Assembly: GCF_017565645.3 (NCBI RefSeq)
Contig: NZ_CP086136.1
Location: 7,671,501 to 7,735,500, forward strand
DNA from: Bradyrhizobium barranii subsp. barranii
Lineage (GTDB): Bacteria; Pseudomonadota; Alphaproteobacteria; Rhizobiales; Xanthobacteraceae
Direction: 5' to 3'
DNA length: 64,000 nt
Below are positions 52,175 to 61,700 of the stretch, one piece after another (the first letter of the stretch is position 1; each line of letters opens with the position of its first letter). The notes under the pieces were generated by a model. It worked only from the letters and a program-made list of their open reading frames with translations, did not search any database and was not told the DNA's origin. Position numbers and translations under genes: made by a program.

Positions 52175-53899
52175 TCAGCGCCTTTTGCTTGCCGTTTTGC
52201 GGCCCGCCGGCGATTGTTCGGTTTCCTGATAGGCGCTCGCTGAAACTGCCGTCTGATCGTCCGCGAAGGCTCGAAAGCGGACCGGAACGTAGCCGCGCGA
52301 AAGCAGGCTCGCCAACGGGTAGACGTTGCGGCAGACGCGGCCGTTGCAGCCGCCGGTCGAGGATTCCATCACCTCGGCCTTGCGATCCGGCGTGAACCGC
52401 AGGAACAACATCACGTGCGAGCCCGGCTTGTTCAGCGCATCGCCGGGCCTCAGGTCCCAGGGATTTGCCACGGGGGCTGCGATCGCAGGAATAGCGGCAG
52501 TCGTGTAGTGGACGGAGAGCCCCCACGCGGCGCTGACGAATGCCGAACAATCGACGCCAGCCACATCCGGCCGTGGCGCATTGCGAGTGCACACATTGCC
52601 AGCCAGCGTCCCGCTCTCGATCCGCTGCCGGAAGTTCGCGAGTGAACCGTGGCAGCCCCAGCAATAGGGTACGCCGCGGACCTCCTGGTTCACCTTTCCC
52701 TGCAGATACCACGGCCGACGAACACGGCTGAAGCCGCTGCATTGGCTGTCGGGATCGTTGCCGTAATTCGCCTGCGTCAGCTTCCACTGGATGCCCTCGA
52801 ACGCAAACGCCGTCTCGATCGCCTGCTGGCGATTGGACGGTCTCACGGCGGCCGACGCGTCGAATTTGACGCCGGATTGCGGTGCCGGCGCGGCTGCCGT
52901 TCGCGACGGCCGCACGTCGATAATCGAAGCGTTGGTCAGAGGCCTGAAGCCCACGCCGACCACTTCAATACCATCCGGTTTGGTCCGCAGGAAATAGACA
53001 TCGCCATCGCCCGAAACCGTGACGAACCGCCGGGTCAGCGGCGTGTTTTCCAAAGGAAGCTCATAGATTCCTTCGAGACGCCCGTTCGCGGCATAGCGTG
53101 CGACGAACGTAGAGGCATTCTTTCCCGATGGCGGAATGTCCTCCGCCAACACATAGAAGCGGTCACTGTTGTCAATCTCGAGAAACTCTACCGTGCCGAG
53201 CTGGTTGCGCACCCGCAGGCCGAGCTGGCCGATCGTCTCGTTGGTGACCATGGTCTGGATTTCGACCCGTACGCTGGCGTTGCCCTTGTCCGGAATGATA
53301 TCGGCGATTACCGAGCCCTTGCTTCGAGAGGCAACATATTGCCGGTCGGGCTGCCGCGTCGTCTTGATGATGGCCGCGCGGGTGTTCTGGTCGAGCAAGT
53401 CGGTCGCGCTGCCTGGCGCCTGTGATCCCATCTGGGCAAAAGCCGAGACAGCGACCTGGTCGTCCACGCCGCGGCTCGAGACCTCTTCAAGCTGGATCAC
53501 ATCACCACCGAGGCCGCGCGTGGATTGCCCCGGCGCCGCCTTCAGCGTCCGTACGCCGCCGTCCCAAACCATGATGTCGTCATTGTGGACGACGAGATCC
53601 GTCGGCTGGACGTCTTTCGGCATGTTGAGAACGTCAGGATCTGAGCTCGGCTGTTTCGGATCAAATTGGAGGATGCGACCGTTGATCTGATCGAGCACAA
53701 ACAGGTTGCCCTGCCCGTCGGCGCTGAGTGCTTGCGGTCCCGCGAGTTCCACGTCCTCGCTGGCCGGGACGATGCCGACCATGGAAGCAGCCGAACCGCC
53801 CGCAAAGCTGCGTACGACAGTATCGTCGGCGTACGCCTTGGTTCCAAGAATGCCAGCGCCGACGATGAAGACCCAGATCCAATGATTTGGACGAAGCAT
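52175..53899 (-). CDS. Exported beta-propeller/NlpC-P60-like fusion protein
   Basis: A 574-aa protein: signal peptide (to about AYADD), an N-terminal half with NHL/propeller-like repeats (GPQALSADGQGNLFVLDQIN, SDRFYVLAEDI, VSGDGDVYFLRTKPDG), and a C-terminal cysteine-peptidase-like domain with C451 (VDCSAFVSAAWG), H495 (GSHVMLF) and further Cys pairs (YCWGCHG, GGCNGRVCRN). The latter resembles NlpC/P60 or CHAP amidases that cut peptidoglycan peptides. First gene of the cluster with the metacaspase-like and DUF4384 genes (gaps 36 and 18 bp). Confidence 0.7.
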   Translation of the reverse strand: MLRPNHWIWVFIVGAGILGTKAYADDTVVRSFAGGSAASMVGIVPASEDVELAGPQALSADGQGNLFVLDQINGRILQFDPKQPSSDPDVLNMPKDVQPTDLVVHNDDIMVWDGGVRTLKAAPGQSTRGLGGDVIQLEEVSSRGVDDQVAVSAFAQMGSQAPGSATDLLDQNTRAAIIKTTRQPDRQYVASRSKGSVIADIIPDKGNASVRVEIQTMVTNETIGQLGLRVRNQLGTVEFLEIDNSDRFYVLAEDIPPSGKNASTFVARYAANGRLEGIYELPLENTPLTRRFVTVSGDGDVYFLRTKPDGIEVVGVGFRPLTNASIIDVRPSRTAAAPAPQSGVKFDASAAVRPSNRQQAIETAFAFEGIQWKLTQANYGNDPDSQCSGFSRVRRPWYLQGKVNQEVRGVPYCWGCHGSLANFRQRIESGTLAGNVCTRNAPRPDVAGVDCSAFVSAAWGLSVHYTTAAIPAIAAPVANPWDLRPGDALNKPGSHVMLFLRFTPDRKAEVMESSTGGCNGRVCRNVYPLASLLSRGYVPVRFRAFADDQTAVSASAYQETEQSPAGRKTASKRR

Positions 53900-54006
53900 G
53901 TTCGCCTCAGTGTACCCCGAACCGATCGCCGCGTCGGATCGACTAATCCGAGATGCCGTTGATGCGGCGCGTCAATTAGTGGTGAGCAATCTCAATCACG
54001 TTCAAT

Positions 54007-54026
54007 CTATCACTGGACGGTGATAG
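54007..54026. promoter_or_regulatory. Inverted repeat CTATCAC-N6-GTGATAG
   Basis: Perfect 7-bp arms with a 6-bp spacer, in the divergent region between the propeller/NlpC gene (start 53899) and the small gene at 54057. Candidate operator for an unidentified regulator. Confidence 0.4.
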
Positions 54027-54056
54027 TCCGAATGTCTTCAGCTTGCGGTGCAAAAC

Positions 54057-54338
54057 ATGGCCCGGAATAGATTTGAGCAGGTGAGCGAAGTCCAGCCCGA
54101 CGCGATCACGCTTGTCCTGAAACGCGACAATGACGGTATCTCCGGATCGATCGTGCTGCCGGCCGCCGCGAGCGGGGGACGGCTGACCACCGACCAGGTC
54201 AGCGCGCCGTTGCCGGCTCAGGATGCTTTTCGTGGCGCGATCCGGCTGGCAAACGACGTAAAGCTCGCGCTCGTAGTGTGCGATCCAGACGGGGTCTGGA
54301 AGTCCGAGTGGGGCGATCTTTATCAGCCGATCGATTGA
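54057..54338 (+). CDS. Small hypothetical protein
   Basis: A 93-aa acidic protein of unrecognised family (LVLKRDNDGISGSIVLPAAA; LANDVKLALVVCDPDGVWKS). The composition is soluble with no signal peptide. ATG 54057 chosen; GTG 54048 is in frame upstream. It lies 23 bp before the DUF4424 gene and may be cotranscribed with it. Confidence 0.5.
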   Translation: MARNRFEQVSEVQPDAITLVLKRDNDGISGSIVLPAAASGGRLTTDQVSAPLPAQDAFRGAIRLANDVKLALVVCDPDGVWKSEWGDLYQPID

Positions 54339-54361
54339 CCCGCATCGGATGGAACCAGCAT

Positions 54362-55420
54362 ATGCTGCGACGCCGCATCGAGACCAGCTTGCCGAACGGA
54401 CCCTCCCCCCGACCATCGTTCTGGATACGGGCCTCCATGGTCGCGCTGCTGGTTGCGACAAGCTGGCCGGCACGCGCCAACGACTCAGCTGCGGAATTGT
54501 CGATCGGCGGGCTCCAGTTCGTACGCACCAATGACGTGGCCATGGAGAGCGAGAACCTTCGTATCGCGCTCGACAGGATTAGCGTTCGCTACCAATTCGC
54601 CAACGTCACCGCCAAGCCGGTCACGCTTACTGTTGCCTTTCCGCTGCCCGACATCGACCTGTCGGAGGCTGAGAACATCGCACTGCCGTCAAATGATCCG
54701 ATCAACTTCGTCGACTTCGAGACCAAGGTCGATGGCAGCCCGGCGCCGCTGACCGTCGATCAGCGCGCCATGGTCGGCAACAAGGATGTCAGCGCCCTGC
54801 TCCGCGAACTCAAGTTGCCGCTGCTGCCGATTGGTAGCCGCGAGATCCGGGTGAACGACCTGCCCGAGGCGACCCGGGCCCGGCTCGTGGACGACGGACT
54901 TCTGATACCTGCCGGAATGAGCGACAACGGTCGGCAGCAGTATGCGCCGGGTTGGGTTATCAAGACCTCGGCTGTGCGTCAGCAGGTGTTTCCGTCCATG
55001 CGCACCGTCTTGGTCGAACACCAGTACCGGCCGAGCGTCGGCTCCAGTCCCGACACCATCCTGCGCTCGAGCCTGCGCCGCAGCGGCGCACTCGCTCAGG
55101 AAGTCGCCCGTTACCGGAAAGAGTACTGCGTCCAGGATACGTTCCTCGCCGAACTCGACAAGCGCGCGGGCAGTAACCAGACCAACAGCGCGAAGCTGCA
55201 GGAGCGGCGCATATCGTATGTGCTCAAGACCGGCGCGAATTGGGCCGGGCCGATCCGCTCATTCAAACTGACTATCGACCCAGGCGGCAGCGACCGTTTG
55301 GTGAGCTTCTGTCCTGGGCGGCTAAAGGCATCGTCCGCGACTGGAAACATGCTTGAATATACGGCAAGCAACTTCAAGCCGGATGCCGACCTGAAAATCC
55401 TGGTGATCGGAACATTCTGA
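54362..55420 (+). CDS. Exported DUF4424-family protein
   Basis: A 352-aa protein with a signal peptide-like N-terminus (MVALLVATSWPARAND at about residue 25-40) and a DUF4424-like domain: GGLQFVRTNDVAMESENLRI, then YQFANVTAKPVTLTVAFPLP. DUF4424 proteins are periplasmic with no known function. ATG 54362 with GGA upstream was chosen; the ATG at codon 26, just before the hydrophobic core, is an alternative. Convergent with ppkA, with 9 bp between the stops. Confidence 0.7.
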   Translation: MLRRRIETSLPNGPSPRPSFWIRASMVALLVATSWPARANDSAAELSIGGLQFVRTNDVAMESENLRIALDRISVRYQFANVTAKPVTLTVAFPLPDIDLSEAENIALPSNDPINFVDFETKVDGSPAPLTVDQRAMVGNKDVSALLRELKLPLLPIGSREIRVNDLPEATRARLVDDGLLIPAGMSDNGRQQYAPGWVIKTSAVRQQVFPSMRTVLVEHQYRPSVGSSPDTILRSSLRRSGALAQEVARYRKEYCVQDTFLAELDKRAGSNQTNSAKLQERRISYVLKTGANWAGPIRSFKLTIDPGGSDRLVSFCPGRLKASSATGNMLEYTASNFKPDADLKILVIGTF

Positions 55421-55429
55421 GCGTGCCGG

Positions 55430-57238
55430 TCAATTGGTGAGCAGCACGTAGCGCGCGGCCGCGATGACGGTCACCTTGTTGCGCTGAGCCTCGCTTAGCG
55501 CCTGCAGAAAGAACGTGTCGGCAGCCATCGGTCGCGGCTGGCGCAATGAGTCCAGAACCTGCGGAACCGCCACGACCAACAGCAATTGCGGACCGCTCGC
55601 GCGTGCTGTCGGGAGCCTAAACGAAAGTGAGTCGATGCCCGGCTTCAGAAGGTAAGAGAGGCTCTGGACTTCGCCGCGATCCGACACCATGAGCAGCTCC
55701 ACCACGCGGTTGGCAAAGTTCTCAATGGTCCCATTGAGGGTTTCGCCGCCCTTCAGCTCTGTCGCTGACAGGGTGATGCGTGGCATTCGCGCCTGATCGC
55801 TCCCGACCTGACTCAAGAACTTGACGGCTGGGCATTGCGCCTGGGTCACTTGCCTGACGCCGACCGAAGCTTCGAAACCCTGCTCACGCCGGAACGCTTT
55901 GTCGAAGGTGTCGAATGGGGCGGTCGAGGCACCGAACCCTTCGATGACAGCCGCATTTTGGCTCACAGCAATCGGCAAGACAAAGAAGCAGTCACCGCCA
56001 GAATATTGGGCCACGTATTTGCGGATGCGGTCAGCTCGCCCCGGCCCATCGAGTGCCGGAGACGGCGTTGCCGTCGGCTGCGCGGACAACTTCTCTGTCT
56101 CTTGGCGTCCGGACTGTGGTCCAGCGGGCTCGACCTTCGGCGGCACCATTGTTCCAGCGAGTTTCGGCGGTGGCGGCAAGACCGCGGTGCCGGGCGCTGA
56201 CCAGACCAGCTTGTAGAAGGCATATCCACCACCGCCGACCAGCAGCAACAATGCCGCCACGCCCGCCCCCAGCCAGAGGCCACGTGCGCTCCGCGCGGTC
56301 GACGGCATCCTGTCCTGCGACGCCGGTGCCGCGCTTTCCGGCCGCCGTAGCGGATCGAAGCCATATAACGGCGCGGCCGGTGTCTGGGCCGATCCGGTTG
56401 GCGTCCAGCTGGCGACCTCCCCCATGGTCGGGCGCAATGCCGGATCAGGCTGCAGCATCCGCTCCAGCAAAGGCCGGATTCGCATATCCACCGCACCGAG
56501 ATCGGGCACACGCCGGCGCTTCTCCACCAGTTGAAACTGGCTGCCGCCCATGTCGAGTTTCTGCCCGGTCAGCGCATGGAACAGCACAAGACCGAAGCTG
56601 TAGACATCGGATTTCGCAGTCACGTCATTGCCGTACAACCCAACCTGTTCCGGCGATGCGTAATTGTCCTTGCCGGCGAAGCCCGAGCCGATGATGGTCT
56701 TGTCACCCATCTGGGTCGACCGCGCGATGCCGAAGTCGATGATCTTGGCCCGCCTGACGTCGTCGAGCGGAACGATGATGTTGTCCGGAGAAACGTCACG
56801 ATGGATGATGCCGTGCTCATGGGCGGCCTCCAGTCCCGATGCGACGCGCTGCATCAGCTTGATCAGCGCCTCGAAGGTCAACGGCCCATCATCGAGCATG
56901 TTCGAGAGCGAGCGGCCATTCACGAATTCCATCGCGAGATAAGGTCGCTGCAGCACCGGCTCCACGGTAAACAGGAAGTAGCGAACGATCGCGTCATGCG
57001 GAAGATTGTGGAGTGCCGCGGCCTCTCGACGGAACAGCGCGAGCGCCGCCTCGTTGTCAACCATGTCGGGCAGCAGCATTTTCACTGCAACAGGCGATCC
57101 AGTCTGGATCTCACGGCATTTGTAGACCTCACCCATGCCGCCCGCGCCGATCACCGCTTCGATCTCGTAAATGCCGTTGAGACGCGTGCCGGGCGGCACG
57201 CCGTGATAGGACGATCGGAACGGATCGTTCGGGGTCAT
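55430..57238 (-). CDS. ppkA: Ser/Thr protein kinase of the type VI secretion locus
   Basis: A 602-aa membrane kinase. Residues 20-290 are a Hanks-type kinase: GAGGMGEV loop at 31-38, K53, HRD at 146-148 and DFG at 168-170. The catalytic loop reads HRDVSPDN, with Ser for the usual Lys. One membrane helix lies near 320-345, then a Pro-rich linker and a periplasmic DUF4384-like C-terminal domain. In type VI systems PpkA phosphorylates an Fha protein to activate assembly; no fha gene is visible yet (it may lie outside). ATG overlaps the pppA stop (ATGA). Confidence 0.85.
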   Translation of the reverse strand: MTPNDPFRSSYHGVPPGTRLNGIYEIEAVIGAGGMGEVYKCREIQTGSPVAVKMLLPDMVDNEAALALFRREAAALHNLPHDAIVRYFLFTVEPVLQRPYLAMEFVNGRSLSNMLDDGPLTFEALIKLMQRVASGLEAAHEHGIIHRDVSPDNIIVPLDDVRRAKIIDFGIARSTQMGDKTIIGSGFAGKDNYASPEQVGLYGNDVTAKSDVYSFGLVLFHALTGQKLDMGGSQFQLVEKRRRVPDLGAVDMRIRPLLERMLQPDPALRPTMGEVASWTPTGSAQTPAAPLYGFDPLRRPESAAPASQDRMPSTARSARGLWLGAGVAALLLLVGGGGYAFYKLVWSAPGTAVLPPPPKLAGTMVPPKVEPAGPQSGRQETEKLSAQPTATPSPALDGPGRADRIRKYVAQYSGGDCFFVLPIAVSQNAAVIEGFGASTAPFDTFDKAFRREQGFEASVGVRQVTQAQCPAVKFLSQVGSDQARMPRITLSATELKGGETLNGTIENFANRVVELLMVSDRGEVQSLSYLLKPGIDSLSFRLPTARASGPQLLLVVAVPQVLDSLRQPRPMAADTFFLQALSEAQRNKVTVIAAARYVLLTN

Positions 57239-58011
57239 GGTTGCGGCTCCCGATTGAGCGGAGATCTTGTCGCCTCCTGAGATCGTGGCGTCAGCAGTCG
57301 CACGATCACAATCGTCACGTTGTCAAGCCCGCCACGATCAAGAGCCAGCGCGAGCATGTCATCGCAAGCCGCCTGGGCGCGTCGCGTAGCCACGTGCTGC
57401 AGGATCTCGTCGTCCTGCACGTGCCTGGTCAGGCCATCGCTGCAGATCACGAAGATATCCTCCGGCTCGGCCGGGCCTGTCACCACCTCAAATTCCGGAT
57501 CATCGGCGACACCGACGGCACGAGTAATGGCATTGCTCGGCCAATCATTCACGTCTTCGCGCGAAAGCGCACCTTCGGCGATCAGCTCCTCCAGTTCGCT
57601 GTGATCATGCGACACTTGGCTAATTGCGCCACGACTGATCAGGTAGACCCGGCTGTCACCCGCCCATATGCAGGCATAGTAGCTATCGCGAACGAGCAGA
57701 ACCGCCGCTGTGGTCCCGACGGTGGCACCCTGTCGTTCATGACTTAGCGCCAGTATCTGCTGGTTTGCGCTGAACAGCCGCTCCTCGCATTCCGCCAGCA
57801 GGTCTGCGGCTGATTCTGGCGTGCCGATCGCGTCCAGCGACTGCACGACAATACGACTGGCGAGATCGCCGGCCTCGTGACCACCCATACCGTCGGCGAC
57901 CGCCCAAAGGCCGACGTCGGTTCGGACCAAACATGAATCCTCGTTCCGCTCCCGCACCCGTCCGGCATGGGTGACGCTACCAACATCGAACAAGGATGGA
58001 ATATGCGCCAT
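57235..58011 (-). CDS. pppA: PP2C-type phosphatase of the type VI secretion locus
   Basis: A 258-aa PPM/PP2C phosphatase: RNEDS near residue 20, WAVADGMGGHEAGDLAS metal site near 34-50, IWAGDSRVYLI and ICSDGLTRHV. In type VI systems PppA reverses PpkA phosphorylation and switches the machine off. It starts 6 bp after tagF and overlaps ppkA by 4 bp. Confidence 0.9.
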   Translation of the reverse strand: MAHIPSLFDVGSVTHAGRVRERNEDSCLVRTDVGLWAVADGMGGHEAGDLASRIVVQSLDAIGTPESAADLLAECEERLFSANQQILALSHERQGATVGTTAAVLLVRDSYYACIWAGDSRVYLISRGAISQVSHDHSELEELIAEGALSREDVNDWPSNAITRAVGVADDPEFEVVTGPAEPEDIFVICSDGLTRHVQDDEILQHVATRRAQAACDDMLALALDRGGLDNVTIVIVRLLTPRSQEATRSPLNREPQP

Positions 58012-58017
58012 CGCGTG

Positions 58018-58719
58018 TCATCCATTCCCGGATGCCGCGTGGCCGAGATCACCGGTCAGCAGCGTGATGTAGTGAAACGGATCTGGTAATCCGCGGCAAC
58101 TCAGCGCCATTGGCGGAAAGCCTTCCCCTCCCGCGGTCCACCAGAAGCTAGCCGCGGCGTAGACTTGTGGGTTGGCGGCGCAAAGTGCTGCAAACGACTC
58201 CGCGAAGGCGTCGACCGCCGAAGGCCTTCCCATTGTCGCAGTACCGAGCGACGTGATCGCCGGACCGCCGGCGATGGTCTCCTGCAGTCGTGGTACCGCA
58301 AGCCGATCCAATGCATCGGAGATCTGCTCGAAGGTTGCGGCCCGATCCAGGGTCGAAAGCATGAACGCCTCCACTTGCCCGAACCATTCGTCCTGCGGAT
58401 CAATGCTCGGCGGCGGCAGCGAGACGGCCTCGCCGGTCACCGCATGCAGGGTCAAGGGATAGTATCGCCCCACCCCGTCGAGCGAGGGCATGATCGCACC
58501 CGCCACTGTCGTGCCGCAGATCGCGGCGCCGAGCCAAAATCGCCAGACCGGCGCGGTCAGAAAGGCTTGCTGCCATCCAGGGCCAAGCTGGTGGCGACTT
58601 GCTGACAGCGCGGCCTGTACCCACGGCTCCCAGGCTTCCAGGAAGCTGCGCGGGGTCGCGATCGCGATGAAATCGCGCTTGGCGCCGATCTTGCCGAATA
58701 GCCCGCAACGCATGGTCAT
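58018..58719 (-). CDS. tagF: Type VI secretion-associated protein TagF
   Basis: A 233-aa TagF-family protein (CGLFGKIGAKRDFIA start, WEPWVQAALSASRHQLGPGW, then VWRFWLGAAICG). TagF is a post-translational negative regulator of type VI assembly, antagonised by the kinase pathway. ATG at 58719 overlaps the tssM stop (ATGA); a second ATG five codons upstream is possible. Sits with pppA and ppkA as the control module. Confidence 0.88.
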   Translation of the reverse strand: MTMRCGLFGKIGAKRDFIAIATPRSFLEAWEPWVQAALSASRHQLGPGWQQAFLTAPVWRFWLGAAICGTTVAGAIMPSLDGVGRYYPLTLHAVTGEAVSLPPPSIDPQDEWFGQVEAFMLSTLDRAATFEQISDALDRLAVPRLQETIAGGPAITSLGTATMGRPSAVDAFAESFAALCAANPQVYAAASFWWTAGGEGFPPMALSCRGLPDPFHYITLLTGDLGHAASGNG

Positions 58720-61700
58720 ATCCCGGTCGGGCAACGAAACTCGCGCAGCACTGACAGGTTCAGCGGGTTGCGCAACGACCCAGTCGAAATTTGATAGTTG
58801 AGCTCGCGCCCCGCGACGATGAAAGTCGCGCTGGCCGTTTCCGCTTTCACAACCAATGAGCCCGCCTCCAGCATCCGAAATAACGACCAGGGACCAATGC
58901 GCTCGAGCACGGATGGCGCGCCGGTGTCGTTACTAACTGAAATTGCCGTTCGCGGCGCTGGGCCCGGCCATAGGACGGTCGTTGGCGAGTTGCTCTGAGG
59001 CGGTGGTGGTGGCGGTGGCGTCGGTTGCGGACCGCCGAACAAGGACGACGTGGCCGGTCCGGGAATGGTTGGGCTCGCAATCGTGGTGCCGCCGATCTCG
59101 GTCTTAACGGTCACGCCTGGCCCCGGTGCCCCAGGAGGCCGGATCGCGAAAGAAACGGCGGGCACACCGCCGCCCGTCTGGAAGAACGCATCCCGGATAT
59201 AGGCCGCATTCTGGAATTGTTTGAGCGTGTCGGGCGAGAACGACCGACCAACGGGGCTCTCCTTGCGCCAAGCCCAGTCCGACCGCGACGTGTCGGCATA
59301 AGGTGCCAGGTACTGGGTGAAGAACTTGTCCATAACGCCATTCGGACTGAATAATTTGGCAAAATCCGCCAGCGGGACTTCCTGGCCGCTGCTGCGGACA
59401 AACGGGTAGCGGTTGGTCACGGTCTGTTGGCAGACCGGCGTGACCTGATCGCGCAACGTTTGCAGGATTTGCCCGGCGGTTGAAGCCGCGATGCTGCCTT
59501 CGAACTCCGCGGCTGCTGCGCGCAGCATGTCGGAGAATGGCGGTGGCATGCGCGAGGCATTGTTGCGGAGCGCTGCGACCTGGGTCTGAAGTGCAGCCGT
59601 GGCCTGTGCTGTCAGTTGGGGATTCTCGATGATCAACGTCAGGTTCTGCGCGATGTCGTTCAGGTTCGCGACGGTCGAGTCGATCGGCCGGCGGGTGCTC
59701 TCGCCTTCGAGCGCCGCGTGGTAAGGTTTGAACTGTGCCTCGATCGTCGCGCCAGGCGGTCCATCCTGGGCATTCGTGAAGAGTGCCGGCGCCGGTGCGG
59801 CAGCTGGCGCCGAAGCGTTCGCCGGCTTCGCCCGTTCCTTGGTCAGCACCGTCTCGTCGCGCACCGATTCCAGAATTTGCCGCATCGGCGAGGTCGGCGC
59901 CGAAAGCGCCCGCAGCACCTCGTATTTCGGCTTGTCGGCGAGCAGCTTCTTCAGGCGCAGGCTCCCGAGCGCCGTTCGCCAGGTCGTCACGAAATCGTTG
60001 GAATAGATGTTGAGCAGATCGCCGGCCAGATTGTCGTACTGCTGGTCAATGGCCGACTGCTGGCCTGCATCACCCAAAACCCATCGCTCCCGCTTCATCC
60101 GCTCGGACAATCCGGACAGCCGGGCGACGAACTTCTGATGGAAGCCGTTATACGTGAAGAACTCAGGTACCCGCACCGCGTCCAAAGGCTGCCCCGTCGT
60201 GGTTTCGAACACGACACCCATGTCGGGTCCGCCATGGCGGCTAGCGATCCAGTCGCCAGCGGTCGATGCGCGAGCCTCCGATTTCAGAAACTCGTAGGCA
60301 CGTTGCGACACGCTCAGGCGCGCCAAGGAGCTCTGGGCCTGCTTGATCAACCGGCCGTCGAGTTCGACCAGCGGCGGCTGCTCGGTCTCGAGGTCGAACA
60401 TTGCCACGAGGTTCTCGTCGAGCAGACGCCGCCCTTCCGCGTTGGTGGCGCCAGGATAGAGGTTGTCCGCCCAGTCACGTTGCATCCAGGAGCGGATCAG
60501 CTCGCGGTCCGGCGACTGCAGGCCGCCGACCATCAGATAGACCTTGAGCGCCTCGTAGACGAAGGCAGGTTCGTTGATGCGCGCATTGAGCTGCTCCTCG
60601 AGGCGATACAGCAGGCGCGGCCGGAACATGCGCTCAAGCGCCGTATGATAAGCCGCCTTCGAGGGCGACAGCAGCCGGGCGTGCTGACTGAGCCCGTAGC
60701 GAGCCGACAGAGGCACCGACTCGCCGCGCGATCCGTAGCCTGCCGGGGCGTTGCGCAGCCGGTAGAGTAGCGGCAGCACCTTGTCGAGATCATGATCGGC
60801 AATCAGCGTCTGCTTGATAAGTGGTGCGCCGGCGGCCGCATACTCGCTATCCGCCTGCAGGCTTTGCTCGATCAAATCGGAGTTCCGCTTGTAGCTCATC
60901 AGCCAAGCTGCGATCAGTCCGATCGAGACCAGGCCGATCAACGACAGGGCCGCGGTTTTCAGGATCAGCGCGCGGCGCACCGCGGCACGGTCGGTCGAGA
61001 CCCAGTCGGCCTCGCCGATGATGACCTTGGAAATCAGATCGGCGAGGAAGAAGCTCTTGCCCGTGCCCGAATAGGATCCGGAACCGACCTCCTCAGCGCC
61101 GAATGTACGTGCCAGCGACCCGATCAATTGGTCGATCGGCGTGCCCTGCTGCGTACCCGAGGTGAAGTAGAAACCGCGCAGGTTCGCGTTCACATGATAG
61201 CGCGTCGGCTCGAAGATCTGGTTGAGGAAGTCGTGGATCTGGGGCTTGAGCCGCGCCATCTGTGCCGGAAAGCCGAACAATTGCACGCGGTGCTGGGGCG
61301 TCGGCTCGTCCTGCAGACGGTCGAGCGTCTCCTCGCTCAGGCGCTCCAGCAGACGGTCGAACTCGACCGGGATCTGCCCCACCAGATTCTGGGTCTTGTC
61401 TGCGGTCTGGAACGTGGCACCCCAGACCTGGCGGCGGCCGGCCTCGCCGAGATAGGCGAAATACTCGGTGAAGCCGGCAACGAGATCGGCTTTGGTAAAT
61501 AGCGCGTAGACCGGGAAGCTGACCTTGAGCCTCTGATGCAACTCGAGCAGGCGCATCCTGATGGCATCGGCGTGAAGTGCGAGTTCCTGCTTCGGCAGCG
61601 TCAGGATGTCTTCGATACTGATGGCGACAAGGACGCCGTTGATCGGTTGGCGCGACCGGCTTTTCTTCAGGATGTCCAGGAACGCCAGCCAGCTGTCCTT

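Noticed and set aside
59616..60770. 384-aa plus-strand ORF opposite tssM
   Set aside because: Antisense shadow of tssM with Arg/Gln-rich content and no family resemblance.
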